DNA from: Bradyrhizobium monzae
GTDB taxonomy: Bacteria > Pseudomonadota > Alphaproteobacteria > Rhizobiales > Xanthobacteraceae
Assembly (NCBI RefSeq): GCF_021458635.1
Contig: NZ_JAIRDQ010000005.1
Coordinates: 124,001 to 188,000 of the forward strand
Length of the DNA stretch: 64,000 nucleotides
Direction: 5' to 3'
The notes beneath the pieces were generated by a model. It did not search any database. It was not told where the DNA came from and saw only the letters and a list, made by a program, of their open reading frames with translations. How positions within the stretch are numbered: position 1 is the first letter of the stretch; each line of letters opens with the position of its first letter. A program made the position numbers and the translations under genes. Of this stretch, positions 17,666-26,944 are shown one piece after another.

Positions 17666-19747
17666 TTACGCCGCCCTGACTTCGCCGAGGAAGCGGTCGA
17701 ACTGGCCGGCGAGATCGCGCGACTGCGTCGAGAGCTGTTCGGCCGCGCCGAGCACCTCCTGCGCGGCGGCACCGGTGTCGTCGGCGGCGCGCTGCACGCC
17801 AGTGATGTTGGTGTTGACCTCCTGGGTGCCGCGGGCAGCCTCCTGGACGCTGCGGGAGATCTCCCGGGTCGCCGAACCCTGCTGCTCGATCGCGGCCGCA
17901 ATCGCGGTGCCGATCTGGTCGATCTCGGCGATGACGTCGGCGACGTTGCGGATCGCGGTGACGGTCTCGTCGCTCGCGGCCTGGATCGCCGTGATCTGCT
18001 CGGAGATCTCGGTGGTGGCCTTGGCGGTCTGGCCGGCCAGCGACTTCACCTCGGACGCGACGACGGCAAAGCCGCGGCCGGCGTCGCCGGCGCGGGCGGC
18101 CTCGATGGTGGCATTGAGCGCCAACAGGTTGGTCTGTTCGGCGATGCTCTGGATCAGCGTGACGACGTCGCCGATCTTCTGCGCGCCGTCGGCGAGCGCG
18201 CGGGCGGTGTCGCCGGTGCGGCGGGCGTTGTCGACGGCGCGGGCCGCGATCTCGGTCGATTGCGCGACCTGACGGCCGATCTCGGCGATCGAGGAGGTCA
18301 GTTCTTCCGTCGCGCTTGCGACCGTCTGCACGTTGGTCGAGGTCTGCTCGGAGGCGGCGGCGACGACCGCGGCCTGGCTGTTGGTCTGTGCGGCTGTCGA
18401 GGTCATCGACTGCGCCGTGGTCTCCATGGTGGAGGAGGCGCGGGACAGGCCGCCGACCAATTCGGTAATCTTGGCTTCAAATGCGCGCGTGAGTCCATCG
18501 AGCGCCTGGGCCCGGCGCATCTTGCCGTCGCTTTCGGCCTGCTTTTCGGCGGCAAGCTTGTCGGCCCGGATCATGTTGTCCTTGAACACCCGAACTGCGG
18601 AGGCCATCGCGCCGATTTCGTCGGAGCGCTCGGCGCCGGGAATCTCTTCCGCAACGTCGCCGTCGGCGAGCCGTGACATCCGCGTCGTCAGGCCGACGAT
18701 CGGAGCGCAGACGCGGCGGCGGACCATCACGATGAGGCCGGCGCTGGCGATCAGCACGGCGAGGAGGCCTGCGAGTGCGATCGTGAAGCTGGTGTGCGCG
18801 GCGGCGGACGCGCCGGCGAGGATCTGCTCGGCGTTGTCGTAGAAGGCGTCGCGGACGCCGATGATGGAGCCCAGCCCCTTTTGTGAGGCTGCGTAGTAAG
18901 TCTCGACATCGTGCTCGTACTTGCCGCTGATGGCGCCGTCTTTGACCATCTTGAGCTCGGCGCCAAATTCCTCGACATAGCGTGCATTCATTGTCTCGAG
19001 CGCGGCACCGACATTGGCCGGGGTCGCGGGATTGCCGCGCAATTCCATCAGCGACATCACGATCTGGTCGCTGCGGCCCTGCATGCGGGCGACATCGGCC
19101 TTCTCGGCATCGGTCCCAACCTTCTTGCCACCGACCAGGTTCTTGTGCACGCTGGCATTGAGGCCGCCGATGTCGCGCAGCGTCATGGCGATGTTGGCGG
19201 AGTTGGACTGGCGGTAGGCATCGCCGTTGAGGATCGCCATGCGGCGGACCTGCTCGTTGAGCAGCGCGGTCACGCCGGCGTTGAGCACGGCATTGTCGGC
19301 GACGATCTTCCTGGCGGCGTCCTTGCGCACATCCGCCGGTCCCGCGATCGCCTTGTCGATGGCGTCGCGCAGGGCGCCGAATTTCGAATTGATGCCGTCG
19401 ATGTGGCTGCCGAGGGCGTTGCCGTCGTCGAAGGAGCCGGGCAGCTCCTTGCGCAGCGCGTTCATCTTGTCGCGCGCGCCGTCGGTCTGCTTGCGCAGCT
19501 TGTCGTGTTCGGCGAGCTGCGCCGGGTCGACGGTCGCCGGTCCGTAGAGGATGTTGGTGGCGAAGCCGCGCTCGGGGTTGAGATAGCGCGGGATGTCGCT
19601 GACGGCGCGGACGATCGCGAGCCGCCCTTGCGCCTCGGCGATCCTGTCCATCGTCTGGTATTTCGTGACGGCGACGTAGACGGCGAGGCCGCCGCCGACG
19701 GTCGAGAGCGAGACGATGGCGGTGGTCAGCAGCGTACCGATTTTCAT
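17666..19747 (-). CDS. Methyl-accepting chemotaxis protein
   Basis: A 693-residue chemoreceptor. It has TM1 at residues 5-27 and a periplasmic sensor of about 280 residues, helical and of unknown ligand. TM2 (IALAGLLAVLIASAGLIVMV) is followed by HAMP (RRRVCAPIVGLTTRMSRLAD). The cytoplasmic coiled coil carries the invariant tip QTNLLALNATIEAARAGDAG and VASEVKSLAGQTAKATTEI. The C-terminus ends in GEVRAA with no CheR-tethering pentapeptide. No che genes are near, so it is an orphan receptor feeding a pathway elsewhere. A box resembling CtrA sites with one mismatch lies about 60 bp upstream. Confidence 0.95.
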   Translation of the reverse strand: MKIGTLLTTAIVSLSTVGGGLAVYVAVTKYQTMDRIAEAQGRLAIVRAVSDIPRYLNPERGFATNILYGPATVDPAQLAEHDKLRKQTDGARDKMNALRKELPGSFDDGNALGSHIDGINSKFGALRDAIDKAIAGPADVRKDAARKIVADNAVLNAGVTALLNEQVRRMAILNGDAYRQSNSANIAMTLRDIGGLNASVHKNLVGGKKVGTDAEKADVARMQGRSDQIVMSLMELRGNPATPANVGAALETMNARYVEEFGAELKMVKDGAISGKYEHDVETYYAASQKGLGSIIGVRDAFYDNAEQILAGASAAAHTSFTIALAGLLAVLIASAGLIVMVRRRVCAPIVGLTTRMSRLADGDVAEEIPGAERSDEIGAMASAVRVFKDNMIRADKLAAEKQAESDGKMRRAQALDGLTRAFEAKITELVGGLSRASSTMETTAQSMTSTAAQTNSQAAVVAAASEQTSTNVQTVASATEELTSSIAEIGRQVAQSTEIAARAVDNARRTGDTARALADGAQKIGDVVTLIQSIAEQTNLLALNATIEAARAGDAGRGFAVVASEVKSLAGQTAKATTEISEQITAIQAASDETVTAIRNVADVIAEIDQIGTAIAAAIEQQGSATREISRSVQEAARGTQEVNTNITGVQRAADDTGAAAQEVLGAAEQLSTQSRDLAGQFDRFLGEVRAA

Positions 19748-19806
19748 GATCTGTCCGGCAATTGGCGCGGGGAGAATTGTTTTGCTCGGAAGATAGGCAG
19801 GCGACG

Positions 19807-19822
19807 TTAATCTCGGGTTTAC
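19807..19822. promoter_or_regulatory. CtrA-like box, one mismatch (upstream of the chemoreceptor)
   Basis: TTAA-TCTCGGG-TTTAC, spacing N7 as in the CtrA consensus TTAA-N7-TTAAC but with one changed base in the second half. It lies 60-75 bp before the chemoreceptor ATG. Motility genes are common CtrA targets in alphaproteobacteria. Confidence 0.35.
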
Positions 19823-19845
19823 GCTGGTGGCCGCCGATGTCGCAG

Positions 19846-20286
19846 TCAGTTGGCCTTGCGATCGAGAGAAGCCAGGATCTCCAGCGTCGCGCCGTCGCGC
19901 TCGCCGGCGAAATATCTGGCGAGCGCCTCGTCGAAAACAGGCTCGGCGGAAACCGCGCCGAACAGTGTCATCGACGAGCGGAATTTGGCATCGTCAGGCG
20001 CGCCGAGGATTGCGTTGATGGTTCGCCCGTCGACGGCAAGCACGAGGCGGGTGCATTCGATCAGGCGTGGGCCGAGCACGGGGTGGGCGAGGTAGGCCTC
20101 GGCCTCCGCCCGGGAGCCGATGGCGTAACGTTGCGACATGGTGCTGAGGCCGAGGCCGGCGACCTGCGGGAAGATGAACCACATCCAGTGAGATTGCTTC
20201 CGGCCGCGGGACAGCTCCGCCAAAACGTCGCGAAAAACCGGGTTCTGGGCCCTGAGGAAGCGCTCTAGATCGAAAGGATCGGTCAT
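19846..20286 (-). CDS. DUF1810 domain protein
   Basis: A 146-residue protein of the DUF1810 family. It starts MTDPFDLERFLRAQNPVF and contains SHWMWFIFPQVAGLGLSTMS, AIGSRAEAEAYLAHPVLGPR and a Cys in ECTRLVL, all family hallmarks. The function is unknown; structures in the family show a small alpha-helical, calpastatin-like-named fold. The ATG at 20286 has GGGAGG before it. The longer open frame upstream is antisense to the DUF2778 gene. Confidence 0.9.
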   Translation of the reverse strand: MTDPFDLERFLRAQNPVFRDVLAELSRGRKQSHWMWFIFPQVAGLGLSTMSQRYAIGSRAEAEAYLAHPVLGPRLIECTRLVLAVDGRTINAILGAPDDAKFRSSMTLFGAVSAEPVFDEALARYFAGERDGATLEILASLDRKAN

Positions 20287-20407
20287 TGGATACCTCCCGT
20301 GGTCTTGCCGGCCGCGATTATGCCTAACTTTTGGCTCCCAATGTGGTAGTTGGTACAGAGTCTCCGGGCGGGGGTTGGGCCCCCCGGGGGTCGATTTTGG
20401 GGATCTA

Positions 20408-21415
20408 ATGGTTTCCGACCGCGCAAGCGCCGAAAGGCTGTTGCCGCGCCGCCGAATTGGGCGAGCCGAGACAATATTGCTGTCTATGGCTGCGCTCGCG
20501 CTGGCGCTGGGCGCCGCCGCGTGGGTCACCGATATCGGCGATTCCACCCCGTTGGTCACCGCCGCGCTGCCGCCGGCCAATTCCCCTTCGTTCAACGACC
20601 GGTTTACCTCGCTGTCGGGCAGCCAGTCCGGCGTGCGGAGGCTGGAGCGTTCGGCGCTGAACGTGGTGGAGCTCAAGCTGCGCGATGCCAAGGCGATGCT
20701 GGCCCAAAAGCTCCAGGGCGACGACTGGCGCTCGACCCTGACCGACGACGACCGGACAGCGGTTGATGAGAGGCAGTCTTCGCAACGTGCCGACGCCGTG
20801 CCGATGCCGCGCTCGCGGCCGGTTCAGGCGGATCTCTCCGCCCAGATCGCCTCCAGCCAGGCCTTTGCCGATACCAATCCCAGGGTCGACAACCGCAACT
20901 TCTTCGAGAAATTCACCGACAAGATCAAGCTGGCCTCGCTGACGCCGGACAGCGGTCTGTTCCTCAAGGCGCCGGATCTGGGCGCGCTTGGCTACGACTC
21001 GCGGACAGCGGTGTATGACATCTCGGCCAAGGCACTCTATTTGCCGAGCGGTGTCGCGCTGGAGGCCCATTCGGGCATGGGCGCGCTGATGGATGACCCC
21101 CAGCATGTCGACCAGCGCATGGTCGGCGCGACCCCGCCTGCAACCTACGACCTCAAGCCGCGCGAAAAACTGTTCCACGGTGTCCGCGCGTTGCGCTTGA
21201 CGCCGACCGACGGCACCAGCGCGCTTGGCCGCGTCGGCCTGCTCACCCACACCTACATGCTCGGACCACGCGGCGATTCCAACGGCTGCGTCTCGATCAA
21301 GGACTACGATCGCTTCATGAAGGCCTATGACAATGGCGAGTTCAACCGCCTGGTCGTGGTGCCGCGCCTGAGCGGATCGGCGACCGTTGCGCAGCGCGCC
21401 AGCTCCGATTCCTGA
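20408..21415 (+). CDS. DUF2778 protein (L,D-transpeptidase-like), membrane-anchored
   Basis: A 335-residue protein with a single N-terminal membrane segment (ETILLSMAALALALGAAAWV) behind an Arg-rich n-region. It has a long variable region and then the DUF2778 domain. HSGMGALMDDPQHVDQRMVG and THTYMLGPRGDSNGCVSIKD carry the His and the SNGCVS cysteine that resemble the YkuD catalytic His/Cys. A periplasmic peptidoglycan cross-linking or related role is likely but not shown. The ATG at 20408 is taken after GGGGAT; eleven codons of upstream frame are ignored. Confidence 0.88.
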   Translation: MVSDRASAERLLPRRRIGRAETILLSMAALALALGAAAWVTDIGDSTPLVTAALPPANSPSFNDRFTSLSGSQSGVRRLERSALNVVELKLRDAKAMLAQKLQGDDWRSTLTDDDRTAVDERQSSQRADAVPMPRSRPVQADLSAQIASSQAFADTNPRVDNRNFFEKFTDKIKLASLTPDSGLFLKAPDLGALGYDSRTAVYDISAKALYLPSGVALEAHSGMGALMDDPQHVDQRMVGATPPATYDLKPREKLFHGVRALRLTPTDGTSALGRVGLLTHTYMLGPRGDSNGCVSIKDYDRFMKAYDNGEFNRLVVVPRLSGSATVAQRASSDS

Positions 21416-21479
21416 TATTCGCCGGACGGCGGGGCTGCCGTTTTCCCTTCGTTAAGCCGTTGTCGTCCAGAAGCAGCCC

Positions 21480-21737
21480 ATGAGTGATCCAGCAAGCTCC
21501 GAGACCCCGCTGCGCACGACGTTCAAGATCAAGCTGAACGGTGACACGCTGGCGATCGCGACTGTCGGCCAGGCCTATCAATTCCTCACCAACTTCAAAT
21601 CGGTCGAGTGGATGGAATTCCGCTCGCTGCATGACGACGCCGTCCACGCGCTGGAGGGCGCCGCCGACAATGCCATCCTCGTGGTGCAGGCAACCAACGC
21701 GGTACGCGCGCTGTTCGTGAGCGCGAAGCTGCTCTGA
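21480..21737 (+). CDS. DUF982 domain protein
   Basis: An 85-residue cytosolic protein. VGQAYQFLTNFKSVEWMEFR and ALEGAADNAILVVQATNAVR, with a final FVSAKLL, match the DUF982 pattern (aspartate/alanine-rich helical family abundant in rhizobia). The molecular function is unknown. It follows the DUF2778 gene by 64 bp on the same strand and may share its transcript. Confidence 0.75.
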   Translation: MSDPASSETPLRTTFKIKLNGDTLAIATVGQAYQFLTNFKSVEWMEFRSLHDDAVHALEGAADNAILVVQATNAVRALFVSAKLL

Positions 21738-21929
21738 GCAAACGTCGTTCTCCTCGAACCGGCTTCGCGGCTGCCGCGACGAAGCCATGACGCGCGCACG
21801 CGCCGAGGAGACTCCGCGGAAAGACTCTGGATTGCTTCGCTGCGCTCGCAATGACGAGGTGAGAGCGCTGGCCTGAACAATCCCGTGCCTCGGATGCGCT
21901 GCGTCCGGGGCACGAGAGTAAGCGATAGC
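21738..21929. repeat. Intergenic region with dispersed-repeat fragments
   Basis: Non-coding. CTCTGGATTGCTTCGCTGCG followed by CTCGCAATGACG (about 21825-21856) is a repeat commonly seen between Bradyrhizobium genes. CCTCGGATGCGCTGCGTCCG with GGGCACGAG (21888-21916) forms another GC-rich stem. The region lies between convergent genes and may terminate both. Confidence 0.55.
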
Positions 21930-23786
21930 TCAATGCCTGTCGCCGCTGTGGCCGTCGTCATCGTCGTGGAAGTCGTGGTCGCCGCCGTGGCTGAAGCCGG
22001 GATCGACGCACGCAAAGCTGGCGGCATCGCTGGTCAGGCCGTGGCCCTTGTACGCGGGAATCCTGGGATAGGCGCAGAGCGGCCGCGTGCCGCCGGTCGG
22101 GAAGTTCTGCGCAATGCGCGGATCGAACACGCCGCCGGTCGGGTAGGGCGAGGTGGTGTTGGTATTGGCCGCGACGATGCGGTCCGGCGCGATGCCGTTT
22201 TCGACCCAGTCCGTGATCGCCCTGAGCTCGTTGGTCGCGAAGCTCGTGGTGGCCGCGCCGCCGCCGCAATGCGCCATGTTGGGCACCATGAACAGCCGCG
22301 CGAAATCGGTCGCGTGATTGTCCATGCGCTGGTTCATCTTGCGGTACCAGCGGGCGATCGCGGCGCCTGAGAAGATGCCGTCATTGACCGAGGACGAGAT
22401 GATCAGCTTGCCGCCGCGCGACCTGAACGGACGCAAATCGGTTGCAACTGCCGCCATGAAGTCCATCGAACTTTCAGGATAGGCCGCGGTCTTCGTGAAG
22501 ATCTTCGGCGCGTCGGTGTCGAAGTTGAATTTGAACACGAAGGCTTCCTGGCCGGTCGGTCCGTTGACGGGCGTGACCACGGGCGGCGTCTGGAAGATCA
22601 TCGGGACGGCGCCGGCGCCGAGCGTCAAATTGATCGCGGTGTTGACGCCAGGCACCGGCGCAGTGACGACGTTCCAGAATTGCCAGCCTGCGCCCGGCGC
22701 GGTCGGCGGCGTCCAGATGCCGGCATCCCAGAACCAGTTCGAATAGAGCCGCTCGCCTTTTGAATTGACCGGCCCGGTGTAGATCTTCTTGAGCACATCG
22801 ACCTGCGCGCTGGTGAGGCAGGTGCCGCCATGCGGCGTACTGCCGTGCGAGCCGGTGCCGCACGTGTAGCTCGCGAGTGCCGGATACACCTTCCTGGCCG
22901 TGCAGGCGTGGTAATTGTCGATGATGCCGTCGACCAGGCCATCGAGCGCGTCGCAGGCGCTCAGGATCGCAGCCGATGCCACCTGAAGGTCCTGCTGCGG
23001 GAATGTGTCGGGAATATAGGGTTGGCCGTTGACGTCCTTGCTGGTTGAAAGCGTTCCGAGCACCTGTTCGTTCCAGGCTTCCGCAAGGCCGGCCTGCGGC
23101 AGGTTGAAGCCGGGATTTTGCGAGATCACGCCGTCGAACAGCCAGGGCGATCGTTGCGACGCGACCATCGCGTCGCGGCCGCCGTTTGAGCAGCCCATGA
23201 TGTAGGAATAGACGGTCTCGAGGCCGTAGAAATAGGAGATGATCTGCTTGGCGGTCGTCGCGGTCTTTTCGATGCCGTTGTAGCCGTAGTCGCGGCGTGC
23301 CTGCGCATCGATGGCGAAATGCGCGGAGCCGCCGGCATTGGCGTCGTCGTCCTGATAGCCGCCGACCACGTTGGTCGCACTGTCCTCGTGGCCGCCGTCA
23401 TCGGCCGCCACCGCCCAGCCCTGGCCGAGCTCGACGCCGGACGCACCTTGCGGGTCGGCATTGAGGCTGCCGTCGGTGCCGCCGCCGCCCATCATCTCGA
23501 AGCGGCCGTGCCAGGTGTTGGGCAGGTTGAGCGCAAAGCCGATGCCGTAAGTGAAGTGATCGGGGTCCTGCGTCGAGACGCGCTTGTTGATGATGCCGAC
23601 CACGTTGCAATAGCCCGACTTCTGCGTCGCGCTCAGGATCTGCGTGTTCGGCAGGGTGAGCCCGGTGAGGGCGGTGCAGGACGAGCGCGGCGCCACGCCG
23701 CTCGGCGGCAGTCCGTGTGCGGCCGCCTGCGGGCCGAGAGACGCCCATGTGGCGACGATCGTCGAGGCGAGGAAAAATCGTTTCAT
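21930..23786 (-). CDS. Tannase/feruloyl esterase-family protein, exported
   Basis: A 618-residue secreted esterase with an N-terminal signal peptide (MKRFFLASTIVATWASLGPQ, cleavage after AAAHG). IMGCSNGGRDAMVAS carries the nucleophile Ser of the tannase family (GCSxGGR), SSSVNDGIFSG the aspartate and VPNMAHCGGG the histidine. Paired cysteines flank the active site as in fungal and bacterial tannases/feruloyl esterases. It would release phenolic acids from plant polymers or galloyl esters. The C-terminus is a His/Asp-rich tail (HGGDHDFHDDDDGHSGDRH). The ATG at 23786 follows GGGAGG. The phenolic theme recurs at the flavin hydroxylase near 40 kb, but the two loci are not linked. Confidence 0.9.
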   Translation of the reverse strand: MKRFFLASTIVATWASLGPQAAAHGLPPSGVAPRSSCTALTGLTLPNTQILSATQKSGYCNVVGIINKRVSTQDPDHFTYGIGFALNLPNTWHGRFEMMGGGGTDGSLNADPQGASGVELGQGWAVAADDGGHEDSATNVVGGYQDDDANAGGSAHFAIDAQARRDYGYNGIEKTATTAKQIISYFYGLETVYSYIMGCSNGGRDAMVASQRSPWLFDGVISQNPGFNLPQAGLAEAWNEQVLGTLSTSKDVNGQPYIPDTFPQQDLQVASAAILSACDALDGLVDGIIDNYHACTARKVYPALASYTCGTGSHGSTPHGGTCLTSAQVDVLKKIYTGPVNSKGERLYSNWFWDAGIWTPPTAPGAGWQFWNVVTAPVPGVNTAINLTLGAGAVPMIFQTPPVVTPVNGPTGQEAFVFKFNFDTDAPKIFTKTAAYPESSMDFMAAVATDLRPFRSRGGKLIISSSVNDGIFSGAAIARWYRKMNQRMDNHATDFARLFMVPNMAHCGGGAATTSFATNELRAITDWVENGIAPDRIVAANTNTTSPYPTGGVFDPRIAQNFPTGGTRPLCAYPRIPAYKGHGLTSDAASFACVDPGFSHGGDHDFHDDDDGHSGDRH

Positions 23787-24224
23787 GTCATGCCCTCCCA
23801 GTTTCAACGCTGATGATTGAACGAAAGCATCCGGCGCGCCGCGAACTTGCGAGGCGTCGGGTGGCCAGAGACGTTTTCTGAATCGCTGTCGGGAGACATG
23901 CGCGTGCGCCGGCAAAGAGCCATGACGCGATTGCGGTTGCGCGCAAAACCGCTCCGCCGCGATGCGCTGTGGCACGCGGATCGTCGCCCACCCCTGATGA
24001 CGGCACGGACGTTCGCTCCCCTTGAACCTGCTCGTGGTACGGCAGGCTTTCACGATCCTTAGGCGAGCCATGTTGCCGTGTCAACATGACGCAATGCGCG
24101 ATATTGCCGTGCAACCTGTCGTAGAAGCTGTATGCACGAGAGGCGGGATCCCACTCGACTTCTCGATCCGACAGCGTTGCGTTAGACTCGCTGTCCGAAT
24201 CCCAGGGATACCGCCGGATCGCCT

Positions 24225-24821
24225 ATGCCGGCTTTGCGAAAGATGGCGGCGATGCAGCCAGGCAAGGCTCGAGTGAGGAAGAAGCCACGAGTCAGGAAAC
24301 GGATCGCGCGGCCGCAGCGGACGGCACGCGTGACCAAGCCGTCGCGACCGGCGCCGCGCATCGTGCCCGGCACGAAGACGGCCAAGGCGAAACCGCTTGC
24401 GCTGGGCGACCTCTCGCAACTGCTCGGCTATTCCATTCGCCGGGCGCAGCTCTGGATCTTCAAGGAATTCAGCCGGCAGTTGGCGGCCTTCGAGATCAGT
24501 CCCGCCCAATTTTCAGTGCTCTGCGTGATCGACGCCAATCCCGGCGTCAACCAGCTCGCGGTCGCGCAGCTGCTATCGATCGAGCGGGCCGGGCTCGGCA
24601 GGCTGGTGGATCACCTGGAGGGCCGCGGCCTGGTGCGGCGCACGGCGTCGGCGGTCAACCGCCGTTATTACGTGCTCTATTTGACCGAGGCCGGCACGGC
24701 GCTGCTGGGCCGGCTGAGGCCGGCGGCTGCCGAAAGCGACAAGGCACTCGCGGCCAAGATCGGACCGCGCGCCTATAAGGAGTTGCGGCAGGCGCTGTCG
24801 ATCTTTCTCGGGGACGCCTGA
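24225..24821 (+). CDS. MarR-family regulator with basic N-terminal tail
   Basis: A 198-residue winged-helix regulator. The MarR core spans about residues 60-190: QFSVLCVIDANPGVNQLAVA, IERAGLGRLVDHLEGRGLVR and the wing RRYYVLYLTEAGTALL. The first 55 residues are an unusual Lys/Arg/Pro-rich tail (ARVRKKPRVRKRIARPQ and so on). MarR proteins usually have no such tail; it may add non-specific DNA affinity, or translation may begin later (GTG codon near residue 36). The gene is 141 bp upstream of the TRAP binding protein on the same strand and may control it. Confidence 0.85.
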   Translation: MPALRKMAAMQPGKARVRKKPRVRKRIARPQRTARVTKPSRPAPRIVPGTKTAKAKPLALGDLSQLLGYSIRRAQLWIFKEFSRQLAAFEISPAQFSVLCVIDANPGVNQLAVAQLLSIERAGLGRLVDHLEGRGLVRRTASAVNRRYYVLYLTEAGTALLGRLRPAAAESDKALAAKIGPRAYKELRQALSIFLGDA

Positions 24822-24962
24822 GCGATCCGCGACGTCCGGATCTGGCAGGCCGCCCCCTCTTTGTCATGGCTAAAACTGCGTGGCAGGAACAGGCAAACGG
24901 TCCGCCAGGACCGTGGCTTACGCCGGCCATTTCAAGCCCGACTCAGAGGGAGAAACCCCACG

Positions 24963-26051
24963 ATGAAACGCCGTACATTCCTCAAGGGCGGCGCGGTCGC
25001 CGGCGCGACAACGCTGGTTGCTGCACCTGCGATCGCGCAGAGCGCGCCCGAGATCAAATGGCGCCTGACCTCGAGCTTCCCGAAGTCGCTCGACACCATC
25101 TACGGCACGGCGCAGACCTTTGCGAAATACGTCGCTGAAGCCACCGACAACAAGTTCCAGATCCAGACCTTCGCCGCCGGCGAGCTGGTGCCCGGCCTGC
25201 AGGCGCTCGATGCCGTCAGCGTCAACACCGTCGAAATGGCGCAGACGCCGCTTTATTTCTACATCGGGAAGGAGCCGGCGCTGGCCTACGCCACCGGCGC
25301 GCCATTCGGCATGAACCACCGCCACCAGGAATCCTGGTGGTACTTCGGCGGTGGCGCTGAGCTCACCAACGAGGCGCTCAAGCCGTTCAAGACCCACGCC
25401 ATCCTCTGCGGCAATTCCGGCACCCAGATGGGCGGCTGGTTCCGCAAGGAGATCAAGACCGTCGACGATCTCAAGGGCCTCAAATTCCGTATCGCCGGCA
25501 TGGGCGGCCATGTGCTGGCGCGGCTCGGCGTGGTGCCGCAGCAGCTCGCGGGCGGCGACATCTATGCGGCGCTGGAGAAGGGCTCGCTCGACGCGGTCGA
25601 GTTTGTCGGGCCCTATGACGACGAGAAGCTCGGCTTCCAGAAGGTCGCAAAATATTACTACTTCCCAGGCTGGTGGGAAGGCGGCGCCATGCTGCACATG
25701 ATCGTCAACGACGAGAAATGGGCGAGCCTGCCGAAGCAGTACCAGGCGATCGTCAATCAGGCCGCGTCCGCGGCCGGGGCCTGGATGCTCGAGAAATACG
25801 ACAGCGTGAACCCGGCGGCGCTGAAGCGCCTGATCGCGAACGGCGCCGAGCTGAAGGCGTTCCCGCAGCCCGTGATGGAGGCCAGCTACAACGCGACCCA
25901 GGAGCATCTGAACGAGCTCGCTTCCAAGAGCGACCTGTTCAAGCGCACCAAGGACAGCCACGACGCGTATCAGAAGGAGCTGCTGTTCTATACGCAGATC
26001 GCTGAGAATTATTACGACAACTATCTGCTCAGCAAGATGCGCAAGGGTTGA
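24963..26051 (+). CDS. TRAP transporter substrate-binding protein (DctP family)
   Basis: A 362-residue periplasmic binding protein. A twin-arginine signal MKRRTFLKGG and then AGATTLVAAPAIAQ precede the mature protein. WRLTSSFPKSLDTIYG, the conserved LKGLKFRIAGMGGHVLARLG segment containing the ligand-carboxylate arginine, and SLDAVEFVGPYDDEKLGF are typical of DctP-type proteins for 2-oxo or hydroxy acids. GAGGGAGAAA precedes the ATG. No DctQ/DctM membrane subunits occur in the window, so it is an orphan that must use a distant partner. The Tat signal suggests folding before export. Confidence 0.92.
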   Translation: MKRRTFLKGGAVAGATTLVAAPAIAQSAPEIKWRLTSSFPKSLDTIYGTAQTFAKYVAEATDNKFQIQTFAAGELVPGLQALDAVSVNTVEMAQTPLYFYIGKEPALAYATGAPFGMNHRHQESWWYFGGGAELTNEALKPFKTHAILCGNSGTQMGGWFRKEIKTVDDLKGLKFRIAGMGGHVLARLGVVPQQLAGGDIYAALEKGSLDAVEFVGPYDDEKLGFQKVAKYYYFPGWWEGGAMLHMIVNDEKWASLPKQYQAIVNQAASAAGAWMLEKYDSVNPAALKRLIANGAELKAFPQPVMEASYNATQEHLNELASKSDLFKRTKDSHDAYQKELLFYTQIAENYYDNYLLSKMRKG

Positions 26052-26066
26052 GCGCACTGGTCTCTC

Positions 26067-26149
26067 GTGGGCAAAGGCGCAGTTGCGCCGTGCCCACGTT
26101 CTTTGCGTCACTTGCCATTGGTGGGCACGCTGCGCTTTGCCCACCCTAC
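26067..26149. repeat. Dispersed palindromic repeat, family A (copy 2)
   Basis: GTGGGCAAAGGCGCAGTTGC ... GCGCTTTGCCCACCCTAC, with inner GTGCCCAC/GTGGGCAC. Closest to the copy at 5784-5874, with the first five bases of the left arm missing. It lies between convergent genes. Confidence 0.85.
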
Positions 26150-26170
26150 GGCACCTACCGTGTGGCTGCT

Positions 26171-26944
26171 TTACGCCGCGCCCAATCCCAGCTTCGCATA
26201 AATCCGCCGCGCATAGACGCCGAACGCGTCGGTCGTCTTCAGCGGCAGGTCGCGCGGGAAGGGCAGGTCGATCGGGAAGTAATCGGCCATTTTTGCGGGG
26301 CCCGCGGTCAGCACTGCGCAATGCGAGGACAGGAACACGGCTTCCTGGATCGAGTGGGTGACGAAGATGATGGTCTTGCCACTCTCGCGCCAGATCCGCA
26401 GCATCTCCAGATTCATCTGCTCGCGTGTCAGCGCGTCCAGCGCGCCGAACGGCTCGTCCATCAGGATCAGCTTTGGATCGTGGATGAAGGCGCGCGCGAT
26501 CGCGGTGCGCTGCTGCATGCCCCCGGACAGCTCGCGCGGATATTTCTGCTCATAGCCGGCAAGCCCGACCAGATTGAGCAGATCGCGCGCCCGCTCGCGC
26601 GCGGCCTTGATCGGCAGGCCCACGATCTCGGCCGGCAGCAGCACGTTGTCCAGGATGGTGCGCCATTTCAAAAGCAACGCCTGCTGGAACACCATGCCGA
26701 TGTCGCGGGTTGGATCGAACGGGCTGTTGGCATTGCCGATACTTACCGTACCGCCGTCCGCGCCGTGCAAGCCCGCAAGAATCTTCATCACCGTGGTCTT
26801 GCCGCAGCCGGACGGGCCAACCAGCGAGACCAACTCCCCCTCCTGCACGTCCATCGTGACGTCGGACACCGCGAGAAATTCGGCACCGCCGCTGCGATAG
26901 ACCTTTCGGACGCCTTGCAGGCTGATGAAGGGTTTTGAGCTCAT
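26171..26944 (-). CDS. ABC transporter ATP-binding protein (NitT/TauT type)
   Basis: A 257-residue ATPase of a nitrate/taurine-type importer. It has Walker A GPSGCGKTTVMK, the Q-loop in VFQQALLLKWRT, signature ELSGGMQQRTAIARA, Walker B LILMDEPFGALD and the H-loop VTHSIQEAVFLS. The ATG at 26944 overlaps the stop of the preceding aldolase-like gene as ATGA, so it is the last gene of a coupled operon. A second ATG nine bases upstream is possible. It pairs with the permease at 29879-30652 and the divergent binding protein at 31482-32486. Confidence 0.93.
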   Translation of the reverse strand: MSSKPFISLQGVRKVYRSGGAEFLAVSDVTMDVQEGELVSLVGPSGCGKTTVMKILAGLHGADGGTVSIGNANSPFDPTRDIGMVFQQALLLKWRTILDNVLLPAEIVGLPIKAARERARDLLNLVGLAGYEQKYPRELSGGMQQRTAIARAFIHDPKLILMDEPFGALDALTREQMNLEMLRIWRESGKTIIFVTHSIQEAVFLSSHCAVLTAGPAKMADYFPIDLPFPRDLPLKTTDAFGVYARRIYAKLGLGAA

